A stretch of 64,000 bases of DNA from Actinomycetospora chiangmaiensis DSM 45062 (GCF_000379625.1 NZ_KB903240.1:392980-456979), one strand, 5' to 3'; shown: positions 34,100-43,020, numbered from the stretch's first letter. A program made the numbers and translations. Notes: generated by a model from the letters alone, not told the origin.

Positions 34100-34633
34100 G
34101 TGAGGCCCCATCCCGTCGCGATCACGGTGTTCGTCGCCGTCGTGTGGGTCGTCGGCGTCCTCCTCGCGACCAGCTCGCTGCACGGCACCGGGGCCCGCGA
34201 CGTCGGCGTCCGGGGCACCGGGCCCGAGGGCCCGTCGGTGGCCGAGCTGGCCGCGGGGCGGTGCGCGCCGACGATCACCAACCCCGGCGGCACCAACAAC
34301 TACGTGCCGAAGGCGCCGTTCGCGAACCCCCTCGGCGCCGGCTTCACCGTGACCGGCACGGTGCGGGACGAGTCCTGCGCTCCGGTGCCGGGCGTCCGCA
34401 TCCAGGTCTGGGCGCAGACCGCCACGGCGAGCGAGCAGCGCAACCGCACCTCGGTGCTCACCGACGCGCAGGGGCACTACCGGGTCGACTCCGACCCGCT
34501 GGTCGCCCAGTTCGGCGAGCCGAACGTGCACGTCGGCTACGACGACCCCGGCCGGTGGCGCCGGGTGTTCCTGCGCAACGTCACGCGGGACGGCGACCGC
34601 GGCGCGCAGGTCGACCTGGTGCTCTCGCCATGA
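34100..34633 (+). CDS. Membrane-anchored intradiol-dioxygenase-fold protein
   Basis: 177 aa. One N-terminal membrane anchor (residues 6-24), a GRCAPTITNPGGTNNYVPKAPF segment, then a beta-sandwich with FTVTGTVRDESCAPVPGVRIQVW (about 90-112) and LTDAQGHYRVDSDP typical of the intradiol ring-cleavage dioxygenase/transthyretin-like fold. The two Tyr and two His iron ligands of true dioxygenases are not evident, so enzymatic activity is doubtful. GTG start; ATGA overlap couples it to the ferric-reductase-like gene, suggesting a joint extracytoplasmic redox or binding function. Confidence 0.6.
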   Translation: MRPHPVAITVFVAVVWVVGVLLATSSLHGTGARDVGVRGTGPEGPSVAELAAGRCAPTITNPGGTNNYVPKAPFANPLGAGFTVTGTVRDESCAPVPGVRIQVWAQTATASEQRNRTSVLTDAQGHYRVDSDPLVAQFGEPNVHVGYDDPGRWRRVFLRNVTRDGDRGAQVDLVLSP

Positions 34634-35235
34634 GGACCGCACTCCTGACGGCGGGGGTGCTCGGCCTGGCGGGCGTCGTCGTGGCGCTCACCTCGCCGCA
34701 CCTGGCCGGCGCGCCGGTCGTCCTCGTGGTCTCGACGGTGACCGCGACGCTCGGGGTCGCCGGACTGGCCGCGCAGCCCTGGCTGGCGCGCCACCGGGCG
34801 CACACCGCGGTGGGCCTCGCGGTGCTCACCCTCGTCGCGGTGCACGTCGTGGCGTTGTTCGTGCTCTCCCCCGACGACGCGCTGTTCGCCATGTCCCCGG
34901 ACGGGCCGACCCGCGCGCGGATGGCGCTGATCTCGCTGGTGCTGCTCGTCGTCGTGGTGCTGCTGGGGGTGGCGCGACGCCGCCTCGGGTGGTCCGGGCC
35001 GACGTTCCGCCTGCTGCACGGCGGTTTCGCCCTGCTCGCGACGGTGCTCGGCGTCGGGCACGCCGTCCTGACCGACGGCGCACTGGAGGGCTGGGGGACG
35101 GTGGTCCTCCTGGCCTCCGGGGTGCTGTCGGTGGCGGGCGGCGCGGTGGCGGTCCTCAGCCGGCGGCCGGCGCGAGGCGCTCCGGCATCGGGAACAGGTC
35201 CAGCAGCCGTTCCACCGCCGTCGCGTCGCCGCTGA
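34630..35235 (+). CDS. Ferric-reductase-like/heme membrane protein
   Basis: 201 aa, about six hydrophobic segments. Histidines in helices (HRAHTAVGLAVLTLVAVHVVAL about 56-77; LLHGGFALLATVLGVGHAVL about 128-147) are spaced as b-type haem ligand pairs in ferric reductase-like transmembrane domains. No C-terminal flavin or NAD domain. ATG overlaps the preceding stop. Its last 80 bp are antisense to the end of the HxlR gene, encoding a Pro/Arg-rich tail. Confidence 0.65.
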   Translation: MRTALLTAGVLGLAGVVVALTSPHLAGAPVVLVVSTVTATLGVAGLAAQPWLARHRAHTAVGLAVLTLVAVHVVALFVLSPDDALFAMSPDGPTRARMALISLVLLVVVVLLGVARRRLGWSGPTFRLLHGGFALLATVLGVGHAVLTDGALEGWGTVVLLASGVLSVAGGAVAVLSRRPARGAPASGTGPAAVPPPSRRR

Positions 35236-35821
35236 CGGTCAGCATCCCGTCGGCGACCGCCGAGCCGATGGGGTGGTCCATGTAGAGCACGGCGGCCCAC
35301 GCCTCCGGCGCGCCCGACACGGTGGCGTCGGGGTTGGTCGCCTCGCCCCGGACGATCGTGAAGGCGCCGTCGTGCAGGGTCGCGACGAAGGGCTGGTCGG
35401 CGAACACGAACTGCACGGTCGCCTCGAGGCCCGCCGCCCGCTCCGGCGCGAACATCGTGCGCATCGACATCACGAGCGAGTCCACGCCGATGGCGTCGGC
35501 CTCCGGCAGCGACCGGGCGGCCCAGCGCCCGAGCGTCTGGAGCACGGGCTCGAGCTCGTAGCCCCAGTCGGTGAGCTCGTAGACCGCCGACGCCGCGGGC
35601 GGGGGCAGCCGGCGCCGGTGGAGCACCCCGGCGTCCTCGAGCTCCCGCAGGCGCTGCGACAGCACGTTCGGGCTCGCGTGCGGGAGGCCGGTGCGCAGGT
35701 CGGTGAACCGCTTCGGGCCGAGCATGAGTTCCCGGACGACGAGCAGCGCCCACCGCTCCCCCACGAGGTCGAGGCCGTGGGCGGCCGCGCAGCCGTCGAA
35801 GTAGTCGCGCCGTGGAGCCAT
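35156..35821 (-). CDS. HxlR-type regulator fused to SCP2-like domain
   Basis: 221 aa, about twice a plain HxlR protein. Residues 8-95: winged helix with GERWALLVVRELMLGPKRFTDLRTGLP, NVLSQRLRELEDAGVLHRR and YELTDWGYELEPVL. Residues 110-215: sterol-carrier-protein-2-like domain (VQFVFADQPFVATLHDG, GEATNPDATVSGAPEAW, VSGDATAVERLLDLFP), which may bind a lipid-like effector. A CCTAC-N10-GTAGG dyad lies 24 bp upstream of its start, suggesting autoregulation. Overlaps the convergent ferric-reductase-like gene by 80 bp. Confidence 0.85.
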   Translation of the reverse strand: MAPRRDYFDGCAAAHGLDLVGERWALLVVRELMLGPKRFTDLRTGLPHASPNVLSQRLRELEDAGVLHRRRLPPPAASAVYELTDWGYELEPVLQTLGRWAARSLPEADAIGVDSLVMSMRTMFAPERAAGLEATVQFVFADQPFVATLHDGAFTIVRGEATNPDATVSGAPEAWAAVLYMDHPIGSAVADGMLTVSGDATAVERLLDLFPMPERLAPAAG

Positions 35822-35844
35822 GGGGCGAAGATACCCCGGTTCCA

Positions 35845-35864
35845 CCTACGGGTCACTTTGTAGG
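35845..35864 (-). promoter_or_regulatory. Candidate HxlR operator
   Basis: Inverted repeat CCTAC-(10 bp)-GTAGG upstream of the HxlR-SCP2 start (35821), in a locally A/T-richer stretch. Perfect 5-bp arms one helical turn apart fit a winged-helix dimer. No promoter hexamers assigned. Confidence 0.45.
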
Positions 35865-35901
35865 ACCGTGAGTTGCCACATCAGGACGGCGGGCCCGGGA
35901 A

Positions 35902-35938
35902 CGGCACTCCCGCAGCGTCGTCGTGCGAGGGAGTGCCG
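35902..35938 (-). terminator. Hairpin downstream of VOC gene
   Basis: 10-bp perfect stem CGGCACTCCC (35902-35911) / GGGAGTGCCG (35929-35938), 17-base loop, 12 bp beyond the VOC stop codon on the minus strand. No T-run. Confidence 0.55.
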
Positions 35939-35950
35939 GTCGTGTGCGGA

Positions 35951-36352
35951 CTAGGTCCCCGGCGCGATGAAGAACTCGAGCGCGATGCCGTCGGGGTCGC
36001 GGAACGAGATGCCCGACCCGTAGTGGGCCTTCTTGATCCCGCCGTGCTGCACGCCGAGCTCGTCGAGCTTGCGGCCCCACTCCTCGAGCGAGGCCGAGTC
36101 GGGCAGCGCGAACCCGACGTGGTCGAGCCCGGTGCGCCGCTCGTCGAACGCGTCCTTCGACTCGCGGCCCTGGTGGGTGTGCAGCCCGAAGAGCATCCCG
36201 CCGTCGAGGGCGAAGACGGTGTGGTGGAACTCGCCGCCCTCCTCGTCCTCGTCGAGCACCGGGTCGGTGCCGAACAGCTTCGCGTACCAGTCGGTGGATC
36301 GCTGCAGGTCCGACACCGTGATGGCGACGTGCTGCAGGCCGGGGAACGTCAT
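35951..36352 (-). CDS. VOC-superfamily protein (glyoxalase/dioxygenase fold)
   Basis: 133 aa, two beta-alpha-beta-beta-beta modules. FPGLQHVAITVSDLQRSTDW at the N-terminus, LDHVGFALPD at the start of the second module and SFRDPDGIALEFFIAPG at the end supply His and Glu positions of a metal site. Substrate unknown. Follows the enoyl-CoA hydratase by 32 bp and is likely co-transcribed with it. Confidence 0.85.
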   Translation of the reverse strand: MTFPGLQHVAITVSDLQRSTDWYAKLFGTDPVLDEDEEGGEFHHTVFALDGGMLFGLHTHQGRESKDAFDERRTGLDHVGFALPDSASLEEWGRKLDELGVQHGGIKKAHYGSGISFRDPDGIALEFFIAPGT

Positions 36353-36384
36353 GCGACGGGCTCCTTCGCCTCGACTACTGGTGA

Positions 36385-37179
36385 CTACCGGTGCTGCCAG
36401 ACGGGCCGGCGCTTCTCGAGGAAGGCCGACATGCCCTCCTGGGCGTCACAGGTCATGGCGTTGGTCGCCATGACCTCGCTCATCTCGGCGTAGGCCTCGT
36501 CCTCGGACAGGTCGACCTGCCGGTAGAACGCCTCCTTGCCGATGCGCAGCGTCACGCTGCTCGCGTCGGCGACCTGCTGCGCGAGCTCCGCGACGCGCGC
36601 CTCGAGGGCGTCGGCGGGCACGGCCTCGTTGACCAGGCCCCAGTCCACCGCCGTCGCGGCGTCGATCGTGCGGCCGGTGAGGAGCAGTTGCATCGCGCGC
36701 TTGCGCCCGATCGCCCGGCTCACCGCCACCATCGGCGTCGAGCAGAACAGCCCGATCTTCACCCCCGGCGTCCCGAAGACGGCGTGGTCAGCGGCGACGG
36801 CGAGGTCGACCGTGGCCACCAGCTGGCACCCGGCCGCGACGGCCATCCCCTGCACGGCGGCGATCACCGGCTGCGGGACGTCGTGCACCGCGCGCATCAT
36901 CTCGGTGCACACCGTGAAGACCTCCCGCTCCTCCTCGAGCGTGCGGTCGACCATCTCGGAGAGGTCGTGGCCCGCGGAGAACGCCGGCCCCTCGGCGGCG
37001 AGGACGATCACCCGCACCCCGTCGGTGCTCGAGACCTCGCGCAGCCCCGCGGTCACGGCGCGCATCGTCGCGACCGACAGGGGGTTGCGGCGGCGGGCGG
37101 CGGTGAGGACGACCCGCGCGATGGGGCCGTTCACCTCCACCCGCACGGTGTCCTGCGCCTGCGTCACGGGGGCGGCCAT
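36385..37179 (-). CDS. Enoyl-CoA hydratase/isomerase family protein
   Basis: 264 aa from ATG 37179. Crotonase fold: VVLTAARRRNPLSVATM, VLAAEGPAFSAGHDLSEMVD (about 56-75), PVIAAVQGMAVAAGCQLVATVDLAVA (about 100-125), and the CoA-binding C-terminus FLEKRRPVWQHR. Resembles the actinobacterial EchA8/PaaG-like subgroup with the GHDLSEM signature (often annotated ECHDC3-like). Distinct from the 33242 copy. Substrate not deducible. Confidence 0.88.
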   Translation of the reverse strand: MAAPVTQAQDTVRVEVNGPIARVVLTAARRRNPLSVATMRAVTAGLREVSSTDGVRVIVLAAEGPAFSAGHDLSEMVDRTLEEEREVFTVCTEMMRAVHDVPQPVIAAVQGMAVAAGCQLVATVDLAVAADHAVFGTPGVKIGLFCSTPMVAVSRAIGRKRAMQLLLTGRTIDAATAVDWGLVNEAVPADALEARVAELAQQVADASSVTLRIGKEAFYRQVDLSEDEAYAEMSEVMATNAMTCDAQEGMSAFLEKRRPVWQHR

Positions 37180-37301
37180 GTCCCATGGTCTAGCAGCCAT
37201 GCGTTCCCGACGACAGGTCGGCGCGGACCCGAGGCCGGACCCGGGCCGACCCGAGAGGCGACACCCCTCCGTCCGCAGGGGTCCCGGCCGTGCGCGGACC
37301 G

Positions 37302-37997
37302 TCAGGCCATGGCGGAGCCGCGGTCGTGCGGCTGCTCGCGCTGCTCGGCGGACGCCATCCACTCCGCCCGCCGGTTCTCGTGGGTGCGCAGGTGGTCGAT
37401 CGCGGCGAGCCGTCGACGCTGCTCCGGCGTCGCCGCCCCGCTGACCGCGGCCCGTGCCGCCTCGGCCATCTCCTTGTCGGCCCGCATCTCGGCGCGCGTG
37501 CGCGGGCGCGAGGGCAGCGTGGCGGACGGGTCCTCGGACGACTCGTCGTCGGTGCGGGTGCGGTAGGGGTTGTCGTCGGGCAGCTTCGCGCTGACCCGCC
37601 CGTAGCTGCCGAGGATCAGCAGCACCAGCCCGGCGCCGATGGAGAAGAAGACGTTCGGCAGCCGGAAGGCCAGCAGGTTGTAGGGCGTCGTCATCACGGC
37701 GAGGTTCGCGAAGGCGGAGACGAGGAAGAGCGTCCCCACGACGATCATCACCGTCGACGACAGCCGTCCGCCCCGGGCGGCCGAGGCGATCAGCACGACC
37801 GCGGTGACGATCGAGATCGTCGACAGCAGGCCGTTCGAGGACAGGCCCAGCACGGGGCTGCCGTGCGTGTCGAAGAAGCCGAGCCCTCCCACGAAGCCGA
37901 GGACGCCGAACGTGGCGATGACGAGGGCGACGACGACGGCGCCGAGCCGGTGGACGACGACGACCTTGTGGTCGGCGGTCAGGGTGGGGGTGTTCAT
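37302..37997 (-). CDS. DUF4383-type membrane protein
   Basis: 231 aa. Four transmembrane segments (about 15-37, 52-72, 80-100, 110-130) with the loop ANLAVMTTPYNLLAFRLPNVFFSIGAGLVLL characteristic of DUF4383 proteins, then a hydrophilic, highly charged cytosolic tail (150-231) with helical repeats rich in Arg/Glu. ATG start. Isolated gene; function unknown. Confidence 0.7.
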   Translation of the reverse strand: MNTPTLTADHKVVVVHRLGAVVVALVIATFGVLGFVGGLGFFDTHGSPVLGLSSNGLLSTISIVTAVVLIASAARGGRLSSTVMIVVGTLFLVSAFANLAVMTTPYNLLAFRLPNVFFSIGAGLVLLILGSYGRVSAKLPDDNPYRTRTDDESSEDPSATLPSRPRTRAEMRADKEMAEAARAAVSGAATPEQRRRLAAIDHLRTHENRRAEWMASAEQREQPHDRGSAMA

Positions 37998-38131
37998 GCG
38001 GTGCTCCTGGGACCTCGCTCGGCGGCCGTTGCAGGAGGGGTGTCCGCTCCCCGTGATGTCAACCACGCCGCTTTGCCGTCTCGCGAACGCGGCCGTTCCG
38101 CGCCGTCGGGGGTGCGTGCCACCGTCGGCAC

Positions 38132-39043
38132 ATGAGCGACAAGGTCCCCGCGGCCATCGTCGGCCCGGGCAACATCGGCACCGACCTGCTGGCCAAGCTG
38201 GCCCGCACGTCGACGATCGAGGTCACCGCGATGGTGGGCGTGGTCGAGTCCCCGGGCCTCGACCGGGCGCGCGCGGCAGGCATCCCGGCCTCGGCCGACG
38301 GCGTCGACTGGCTGCTCGCGCAGGACCCGCTCCCTCGCATCGTCTTCGAGGCGACCTCCGCCCGGGCGCACGCCGCCCACGCGCCCCGCTACGAGGAGGC
38401 CGGCATCCGCGCGGTCGACCTGACGCCGGCGCACCTCGGCCCGATGGTCTGCCCGGCGGTCAACATGCCGGACCACCTCGACGCGCCCAACGTCAACCTG
38501 ATCACCTGCGGCGGCCAGGCGACCATCCCGGTCGTCGCGGCGGTCTCCGGGGTCGTCGACGTGCCCTACGCCGAGATCGTCGCGTCGGCCGCCTCCCGGT
38601 CGGCCGGGCCGGGCACCCGGGCGAACATCGACGAGTTCACGCAGACCACCGCGCGGGCCGTCGAGGAGGTCGGCGGCGCCGCCCGCGGCAAGGCGATCAT
38701 CATCCTCAACCCGGTCGAGCCACCGATGATCATGCGGGACACGGTGTACTGCGCGATCCCCGGCGACGTCTACGACGAGGAGACCACCGGCGCGATCGCC
38801 GCCGCGGTGCACGCGATGGTGGCGCGGGTCCAGGAGTACGTGCCGGGCTACACGCTGCGCGCCGACCCGCAGTTCGACCCACCACGGCCGGAGTGGGGCG
38901 GGAACGGCCGGGTCGCGAGCTTCCTCGAGGTCCGCGGCGCGGGCGACTTCCTGCCCGAGTACGCCGGGAACCTCGACATCATGACGGCCGCCGCCACCCG
39001 CGTCGGCGAGCTGATCGCGGCCGAGCTGGGGGTGGCGGCATGA
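38132..39043 (+). CDS. dmpF: Acetaldehyde dehydrogenase, acetylating
   Basis: 303 aa, the family's usual length (DmpF/MhpF/HsaG). N-terminal NAD site [17 protein letters not shown] (about 7-23), catalytic Cys in [13 protein letters not shown] (about 128-140), and [15 protein letters not shown]. Oxidises acetaldehyde to acetyl-CoA, working in a channelled complex with the aldolase encoded next (ATGA overlap). This is the last step of meta-cleavage catabolism. Confidence 0.94.
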   Translation: MSDKVPAAIVGPGNIGTDLLAKLARTSTIEVTAMVGVVESPGLDRARAAGIPASADGVDWLLAQDPLPRIVFEATSARAHAAHAPRYEEAGIRAVDLTPAHLGPMVCPAVNMPDHLDAPNVNLITCGGQATIPVVAAVSGVVDVPYAEIVASAASRSAGPGTRANIDEFTQTTARAVEEVGGAARGKAIIILNPVEPPMIMRDTVYCAIPGDVYDEETTGAIAAAVHAMVARVQEYVPGYTLRADPQFDPPRPEWGGNGRVASFLEVRGAGDFLPEYAGNLDIMTAAATRVGELIAAELGVAA

Positions 39044-40071
39044 GACCGACCATCGCCCACGACGTGCGCATCACCGACACCACGCTGCGCGACGGGTCGC
39101 ACGCCCAGGCGCACCAGTTCACCGAGCAGCAGGTCCGCGACACGGTCCGCGCGCTCGACCGCGCGGGCGTCGAGGTCATCGAGGTCTCCCACGGGGACGG
39201 GATCGGCGGGTCGAGCTTCAACTACGGCTTCTCCCACACCGACGAGCTCCGTCTCATCGCCGCGGCCCGGGAGGAGGCGCGGTCGGCCCGGATCGCCGTG
39301 TTGCTCGTGCCCGGCATCGGCACCGTCGACGACCTGCGCCGCGCCCACGACGCCGGCGCCGAGGTGGTCCGCGTGGCGACCCACTGCACCGAGGCCGACG
39401 TCAGCCCGCAGCACTTCGGGGTGGCGCGGGACCTGGGCATGGAGACGGTCGGGTTCCTCATGATGGCCCACCGGACCTCGCCGGAGGACCTCGCGAAGCA
39501 GGCCCGGATCATGGTCGACGCCGGCTGCCAGTGCCCCTACGTCACCGACTCGGCGGGCGCGCTGCTCATGCACGAGGCCCGGGCCCGCTTCGAGGCCCTG
39601 GTGGCGGAGGTCGGCGACGAGGCGTGGGTCGGGTACCACGGCCACCAGAACCTCTCGTTCGGCGTCGCGAACTCCGTGATCGCCGCCGAGGTGGGCGTCA
39701 AGGAGATCGACGGGTCGCTGTGCGCGCTCGGCGCCGGGTCGGGCAACTCCCCCACCGAGGTGCTCGCCGCGGTGTTCGACCGGCTGGGCGTCTCGACGGG
39801 GCTCGACGTCATGGCCCTGCTCGACGCCGCCGAGGACGTCGTCCGCCCCTACCTGCACCGCTGGCCGAAGATGGACCGCAACGCGATCGTCCAGGGCTGG
39901 GCCGGGGTGTACTCGAGCTTCCTGCTCCACGCCGAGCACGCGGCCGAGCGCTACAAGGTGCCGACCCACGAGATCCTGCGGCGCTGCGGCGAGCTCGGCC
40001 TCGTCGGCGGCCAGGAGGACATGATCATCGACGTGGCCCTCGAGCTGGCGCGGCGCCGCGAGGAGGGCTGA
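39040..40071 (+). CDS. dmpG: 4-hydroxy-2-oxovalerate aldolase
   Basis: 343 aa DmpG/MhpE/HsaF type. [15 protein letters not shown] (about 13-27) carries the metal Asp and substrate Arg; [26 protein letters not shown] and the metal-binding [13 protein letters not shown] (about 200-212) follow; C-terminal dimer domain about 270-343. Cleaves 4-hydroxy-2-oxovalerate to pyruvate and acetaldehyde, passed to DmpF. Start overlaps dmpF stop; its stop overlaps the tautomerase start by one base. Confidence 0.95.
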   Translation: MRPTIAHDVRITDTTLRDGSHAQAHQFTEQQVRDTVRALDRAGVEVIEVSHGDGIGGSSFNYGFSHTDELRLIAAAREEARSARIAVLLVPGIGTVDDLRRAHDAGAEVVRVATHCTEADVSPQHFGVARDLGMETVGFLMMAHRTSPEDLAKQARIMVDAGCQCPYVTDSAGALLMHEARARFEALVAEVGDEAWVGYHGHQNLSFGVANSVIAAEVGVKEIDGSLCALGAGSGNSPTEVLAAVFDRLGVSTGLDVMALLDAAEDVVRPYLHRWPKMDRNAIVQGWAGVYSSFLLHAEHAAERYKVPTHEILRRCGELGLVGGQEDMIIDVALELARRREEG

Positions 40072-40487
40072 TGCCCGTCGTCGAGATCCACCTCGTGGCG
40101 GGCGCCCACGACGATCGGCGGATCGAGGACCTGCTCCGCCGCGTCAGCGAGCGGTACGCGGCCGTGCTGGAGTCGCCGATCGACCGCGTCCGGGCCTTCG
40201 TGACGATGCACGCACCGCAGCACTGGATGACCGGCGGCGTCACGGCCGCCGTCGACGGCGACCCCGCCCCCTACTTCGCCGCGGCCGTCCTCGAGGGGCG
40301 GCCGGTCGAGCAGCGGCACCGGCTCCTCGCCGAGCTCACCGACGTCCTCTGCGACGTCCTCGGTGTCACCCGCTCCCGGGTCCGCGGGCGCGTCGTCCAG
40401 GTGCCACCGGACGACTGGGCCATCGGCGGCGTCCCGGCCGCGACCCGTCGTCGGGACGAGATCGTGGCGCGTTCGTCGCGGCTCTGA
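40071..40487 (+). CDS. Tautomerase superfamily protein, fused two-repeat form
   Basis: 138 aa beginning MPVVEIHL, so Pro1 would be exposed after Met removal as in 4-oxalocrotonate tautomerases. It is twice the length of the 62-67 aa enzymes: a first unit (1-60) and a second (about 72-125), as in cis-CaaD/MSAD-type fused tautomerases. Coupled to the DmpFG genes, it probably handles an enol/keto or related step before the aldolase. Exact reaction unknown. Last gene of this operon. Confidence 0.75.
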   Translation: MPVVEIHLVAGAHDDRRIEDLLRRVSERYAAVLESPIDRVRAFVTMHAPQHWMTGGVTAAVDGDPAPYFAAAVLEGRPVEQRHRLLAELTDVLCDVLGVTRSRVRGRVVQVPPDDWAIGGVPAATRRRDEIVARSSRL

Positions 40488-40509
40488 CCGCCGCGCCCGC
40501 CCCCGCTCT

Positions 40510-40547
40510 CGCGAGGTGCACGCCAGGCAGGTCCGACGGCCCTCGCG
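40510..40547. terminator. Hairpin between convergent genes (CGCGAGGGTGAC family)
   Basis: 7-bp stem CGCGAGG (40510-40516) / CCTCGCG (40541-40547), right arm abutting the M24 peptidase stop. The left side continues into CACGCCAGGCAGG, matching an arm of the 51465 hairpin, but the opposite arm has decayed. Confidence 0.5.
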
Positions 40548-41255
40548 TCAGGTCGGCCGGCGCAGGGACAGCAGCTGTTCGGTGAACCCGCCGATGCGGC
40601 GCTCCGGGTCGACGAGGTGCACCTCGAGGATCCAGTGGCAGCGTCGTCCGGCCCCGTCGGTCGCCCGGTGCAGGGCGACGTCGTTGCCGGTCGTGAGGTA
40701 GCTGTGCCGCCGGTCGGGGTCGATGTGGTCGTGCGGGAACTCGCCGACCAGGTGCCCGCAGTGCGCGCCGCCGAAGGTCCACCCGCGCTCCGCGGCGAGC
40801 CCGTACACGTGCTCGTAGAGCTGGGCGGCCGTCACGTCGGGCGCGGACTCGTAGAACGCCCGGCCCGCCTCCCACACCGCGTCGAGGTCGGCCGCGAGCC
40901 GGTGCTTGTGCGGGTCGTCGCCCAGCACGAAGGTGCGCCCGACGTCCGCCTCCCACTCGGCGAACACCGGCCCGAGGTCGACGAACACGATGTCGTCCTC
41001 GCCGATGCGCCGGTCCGGCGGGTTCTCCGCGTACGGCTGCAACGTGTTCTCGCCGGAGCGGACGACCCGCTTGTGCCAGTACCGGGACGTCCCGAACATC
41101 TCCGCGCCGAGGTCCCGCACGGCGCGGCTGACCTCCGACTCCCACGCGCCCGGCGCCACCAGCCCGCGCCGTGCGATCTCGGCGAACAGCTCCGCGGCCC
41201 GGTCCTCGGCCCGCAGCAGCTCCTCGGCCCTGGTGTCCTCGTCGAGCGACGTCAC
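40548..41255 (-). CDS. M24-family metallopeptidase-like protein
   Basis: 235 aa, a pita-bread fold without the N-terminal domain of prolidases. Metal-ligand-type positions: VFVDLGPVFAEWEADVGRTF (two Asp, about 97-116), a His in GEFPHDHI (about 178), and Glu in WILEVHLVD (about 213). Aminopeptidase or a creatinase-like hydrolase; substrate unknown. GTG 41255 is used because upstream sequence is the terminator hairpin of the next gene. Confidence 0.8.
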   Translation of the reverse strand: MTSLDEDTRAEELLRAEDRAAELFAEIARRGLVAPGAWESEVSRAVRDLGAEMFGTSRYWHKRVVRSGENTLQPYAENPPDRRIGEDDIVFVDLGPVFAEWEADVGRTFVLGDDPHKHRLAADLDAVWEAGRAFYESAPDVTAAQLYEHVYGLAAERGWTFGGAHCGHLVGEFPHDHIDPDRRHSYLTTGNDVALHRATDGAGRRCHWILEVHLVDPERRIGGFTEQLLSLRRPT

Positions 41256-41274
41256 GTCCGCAACGATAGGTGCG

Positions 41275-41334
41275 CTGCGCGCCCGTGAGCACTTTCCGTC
41301 CCCATCGCCACGGAAAGTGCTCACGGGGGCGCAG
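41275..41334. terminator. Long hairpin after SDR gene
   Basis: 25-bp arms (41275-41299 and 41310-41334) with a single G-G mismatch and a 10-base loop; the core is CGTGAGCACTTTCCGT. Lies 8 bp beyond the SDR stop at 41343 and directly upstream of the M24 gene on the same strand. Confidence 0.75.
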
Positions 41335-41342
41335 CCCACCCA

Positions 41343-42104
41343 CTACAGCGACGGCACCAGCCCGCCGTCACAGCGTGTCGCGGTGCCCGTGACGTAGGAG
41401 GCGGCGTCGCTGCACAGGAACGCCGCGACCGCGCCGAACTCGGGCGCCCGGCCGTAGCGCCCGGCGGGGATCGCCGTCGCGTTCCGGGCCTCGACCTCGT
41501 CGACCCCGACGCCCTCGCGCTCGGCGGCCGCGGCGTCGACCGACTCGGTGCGGGCGGTCGCGATCCGGCCCGGGAGCAGCAGGTTGACGGTCACCCCGTC
41601 CGCCGCGACCTCCCCCGCCAGCGTCCTGAGGTAGCCGCCGAGGGCGGCCCGCCCGATGTTGGACAGTGCGAGCCCGGGGATCGGGGCGACCACCCCGGTG
41701 GACCCGACGCCGAGGATCCGGCCCCACCCGCGCTCGCGCATGCCCGGCAGGACGAGCGACACGAGGCGTTGCTGGGCCAGGAGCAGCGGGACGAGCGCCG
41801 CGGTGATCTCCGCGGTCCCGATGTCGGCCGCCGTGCTCGGGGGCGGCCCGCCGCTGTTGAGCACGAGCACGTCGACCTCGCCGGCGGCCGCCACCAGCTC
41901 CTCCGGGGCGCCGTTCGCCGTGAGGTCCACCCCGACGCCCACCGCGTCGGGCAGCTCCGCCGCGATCGCCGCCGCACGGTCGGCCCGGCGCCCGCACACC
42001 ACCACTCGCGCACCCTCCGCGCCGAGCGCGCGGGCGGTCGCCTCGCCCAGTCCCGACGTCGACGCGCACACCAGCGCGGTCCGGCCGGTCAGTCCGAGAT
42101 CCAC
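41343..42104 (-). CDS. SDR-family oxidoreductase
   Basis: 253 aa. Cofactor motif at residues 11-19 is CASTSGLGE instead of TGxxxGIG, typical of the atypical FabG-like group; LNSGGPPP replaces NAG; the catalytic region shows VGSTGVVAPIPGLALSNIGRAALGG, in which Tyr of YxxxK is replaced (SNIGRA), so classical catalysis is questionable. C-terminal GTATRCDGGLV is normal. Ends 8 bp from a long hairpin. Confidence 0.8.
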   Translation of the reverse strand: MDLGLTGRTALVCASTSGLGEATARALGAEGARVVVCGRRADRAAAIAAELPDAVGVGVDLTANGAPEELVAAAGEVDVLVLNSGGPPPSTAADIGTAEITAALVPLLLAQQRLVSLVLPGMRERGWGRILGVGSTGVVAPIPGLALSNIGRAALGGYLRTLAGEVAADGVTVNLLLPGRIATARTESVDAAAAEREGVGVDEVEARNATAIPAGRYGRAPEFGAVAAFLCSDAASYVTGTATRCDGGLVPSL

Positions 42105-42108
42105 CAGG

Positions 42109-42954
42109 TCACCTCCGAGATGACGCGGTGTCCTCCGCCGTCCGCGGCGCCGGCGCCGCGCACCGGTCGTCGGGAAGGGAGTCCACCAGCGACAGGATCA
42201 GCTCGTCCTGCGCGACGAGATGCTGCCGCAGGTGGCGGCACTGCCGGAGGACCACCGCCGTGTGGTTGGCGGTCTGGATCACCCGCCGGTCCGACGCCTC
42301 CCCCAGCACGTCCTGCCCGACCATGATCAGGAACATGAACACGAGCTGCGCGAGCGACGAGCAGAAGAGCAGGAACGGGAACGGGTAAGGGTCCGGGATC
42401 ACGCCCACCAGCGCGAGGGCCATCCAGCCGCCCACGATGACCGTCGTCCACACCACCGCCGCGGTCGAGCCCAGGTACTGCATGAGCCACGCGGCGATCC
42501 GCCGGTTCGGACCGGTCGAGGCGGGCTCGACCGTCGCGGGCGGGGCGATCAGGATCGGCGCGGTGTCGCAGGGGTCGAGCCGGTCCCGCGGGGCGGCCGC
42601 CCGGTTGAGGAGCCGGGCCTGCTCGTCGATGTGCGCCTGCAGCCGGTGGCACTCGCGCAGGATCGCCTGGGCGTCGTCGTAGGTCTGCTGCGAGCGCCGC
42701 TCCCCGGCCGCCGAGAGCGTCCGCTGTCCCACGAGGATCACGAAGATCAGCAGCAGCTGCACGACGTTGCCCGCGAAGAGCAGCACCGGGTACGGGTACG
42801 GGTCGAAGCCGAGGACCCCGCGGGCCCCGAGCACCATCCAGACCGCCGACAGCGCCACCGTCGCGTAGACGGTGACCATCGAGCTCAGCCGTCGGGTCAT
42901 CCACGCCGCCGCCCGGTCGCCCGCCGTGCTGCGCTCCGGGTCCGTCACCACCAT
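42109..42954 (-). CDS. Tandem-duplicated DUF1003-like membrane protein
   Basis: 281 aa made of two homologous halves. Each has a helix pair around a proline/tyrosine loop (GFDPYPYPVLLFAGNVVQLL near 53-72; VIPDPYPFPFLLFCSSLAQL near 188-207), then FVILVGQ / FLIMVGQ and a charged helix with CHRLQAHI / CRHLRQHL. This is the DUF1003 pattern duplicated and fused. Short linker at about 125-155. Four transmembrane helices in all; function unknown. Stop 4 bp from the SDR start. Confidence 0.75.
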   Translation of the reverse strand: MVVTDPERSTAGDRAAAWMTRRLSSMVTVYATVALSAVWMVLGARGVLGFDPYPYPVLLFAGNVVQLLLIFVILVGQRTLSAAGERRSQQTYDDAQAILRECHRLQAHIDEQARLLNRAAAPRDRLDPCDTAPILIAPPATVEPASTGPNRRIAAWLMQYLGSTAAVVWTTVIVGGWMALALVGVIPDPYPFPFLLFCSSLAQLVFMFLIMVGQDVLGEASDRRVIQTANHTAVVLRQCRHLRQHLVAQDELILSLVDSLPDDRCAAPAPRTAEDTASSRR

Positions 42955-43020
42955 CCGAGGCCCCCGCCGTGCCGGTCCGCCGGTCCGCCACCCCCGGGCC
43001 CGGCCCACCCGGAGGTCGCT

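Noticed and set aside
37264-37288. ACCCCT...AGGGGT stem downstream of the DUF4383 gene
   Set aside because: Only six base pairs; too weak to call a terminator.
38083-38100. GAACG-CGGC-CGTTC dyad before dmpF
   Set aside because: Five-bp G/C-rich arms are expected by chance at this GC content and no second copy was found.
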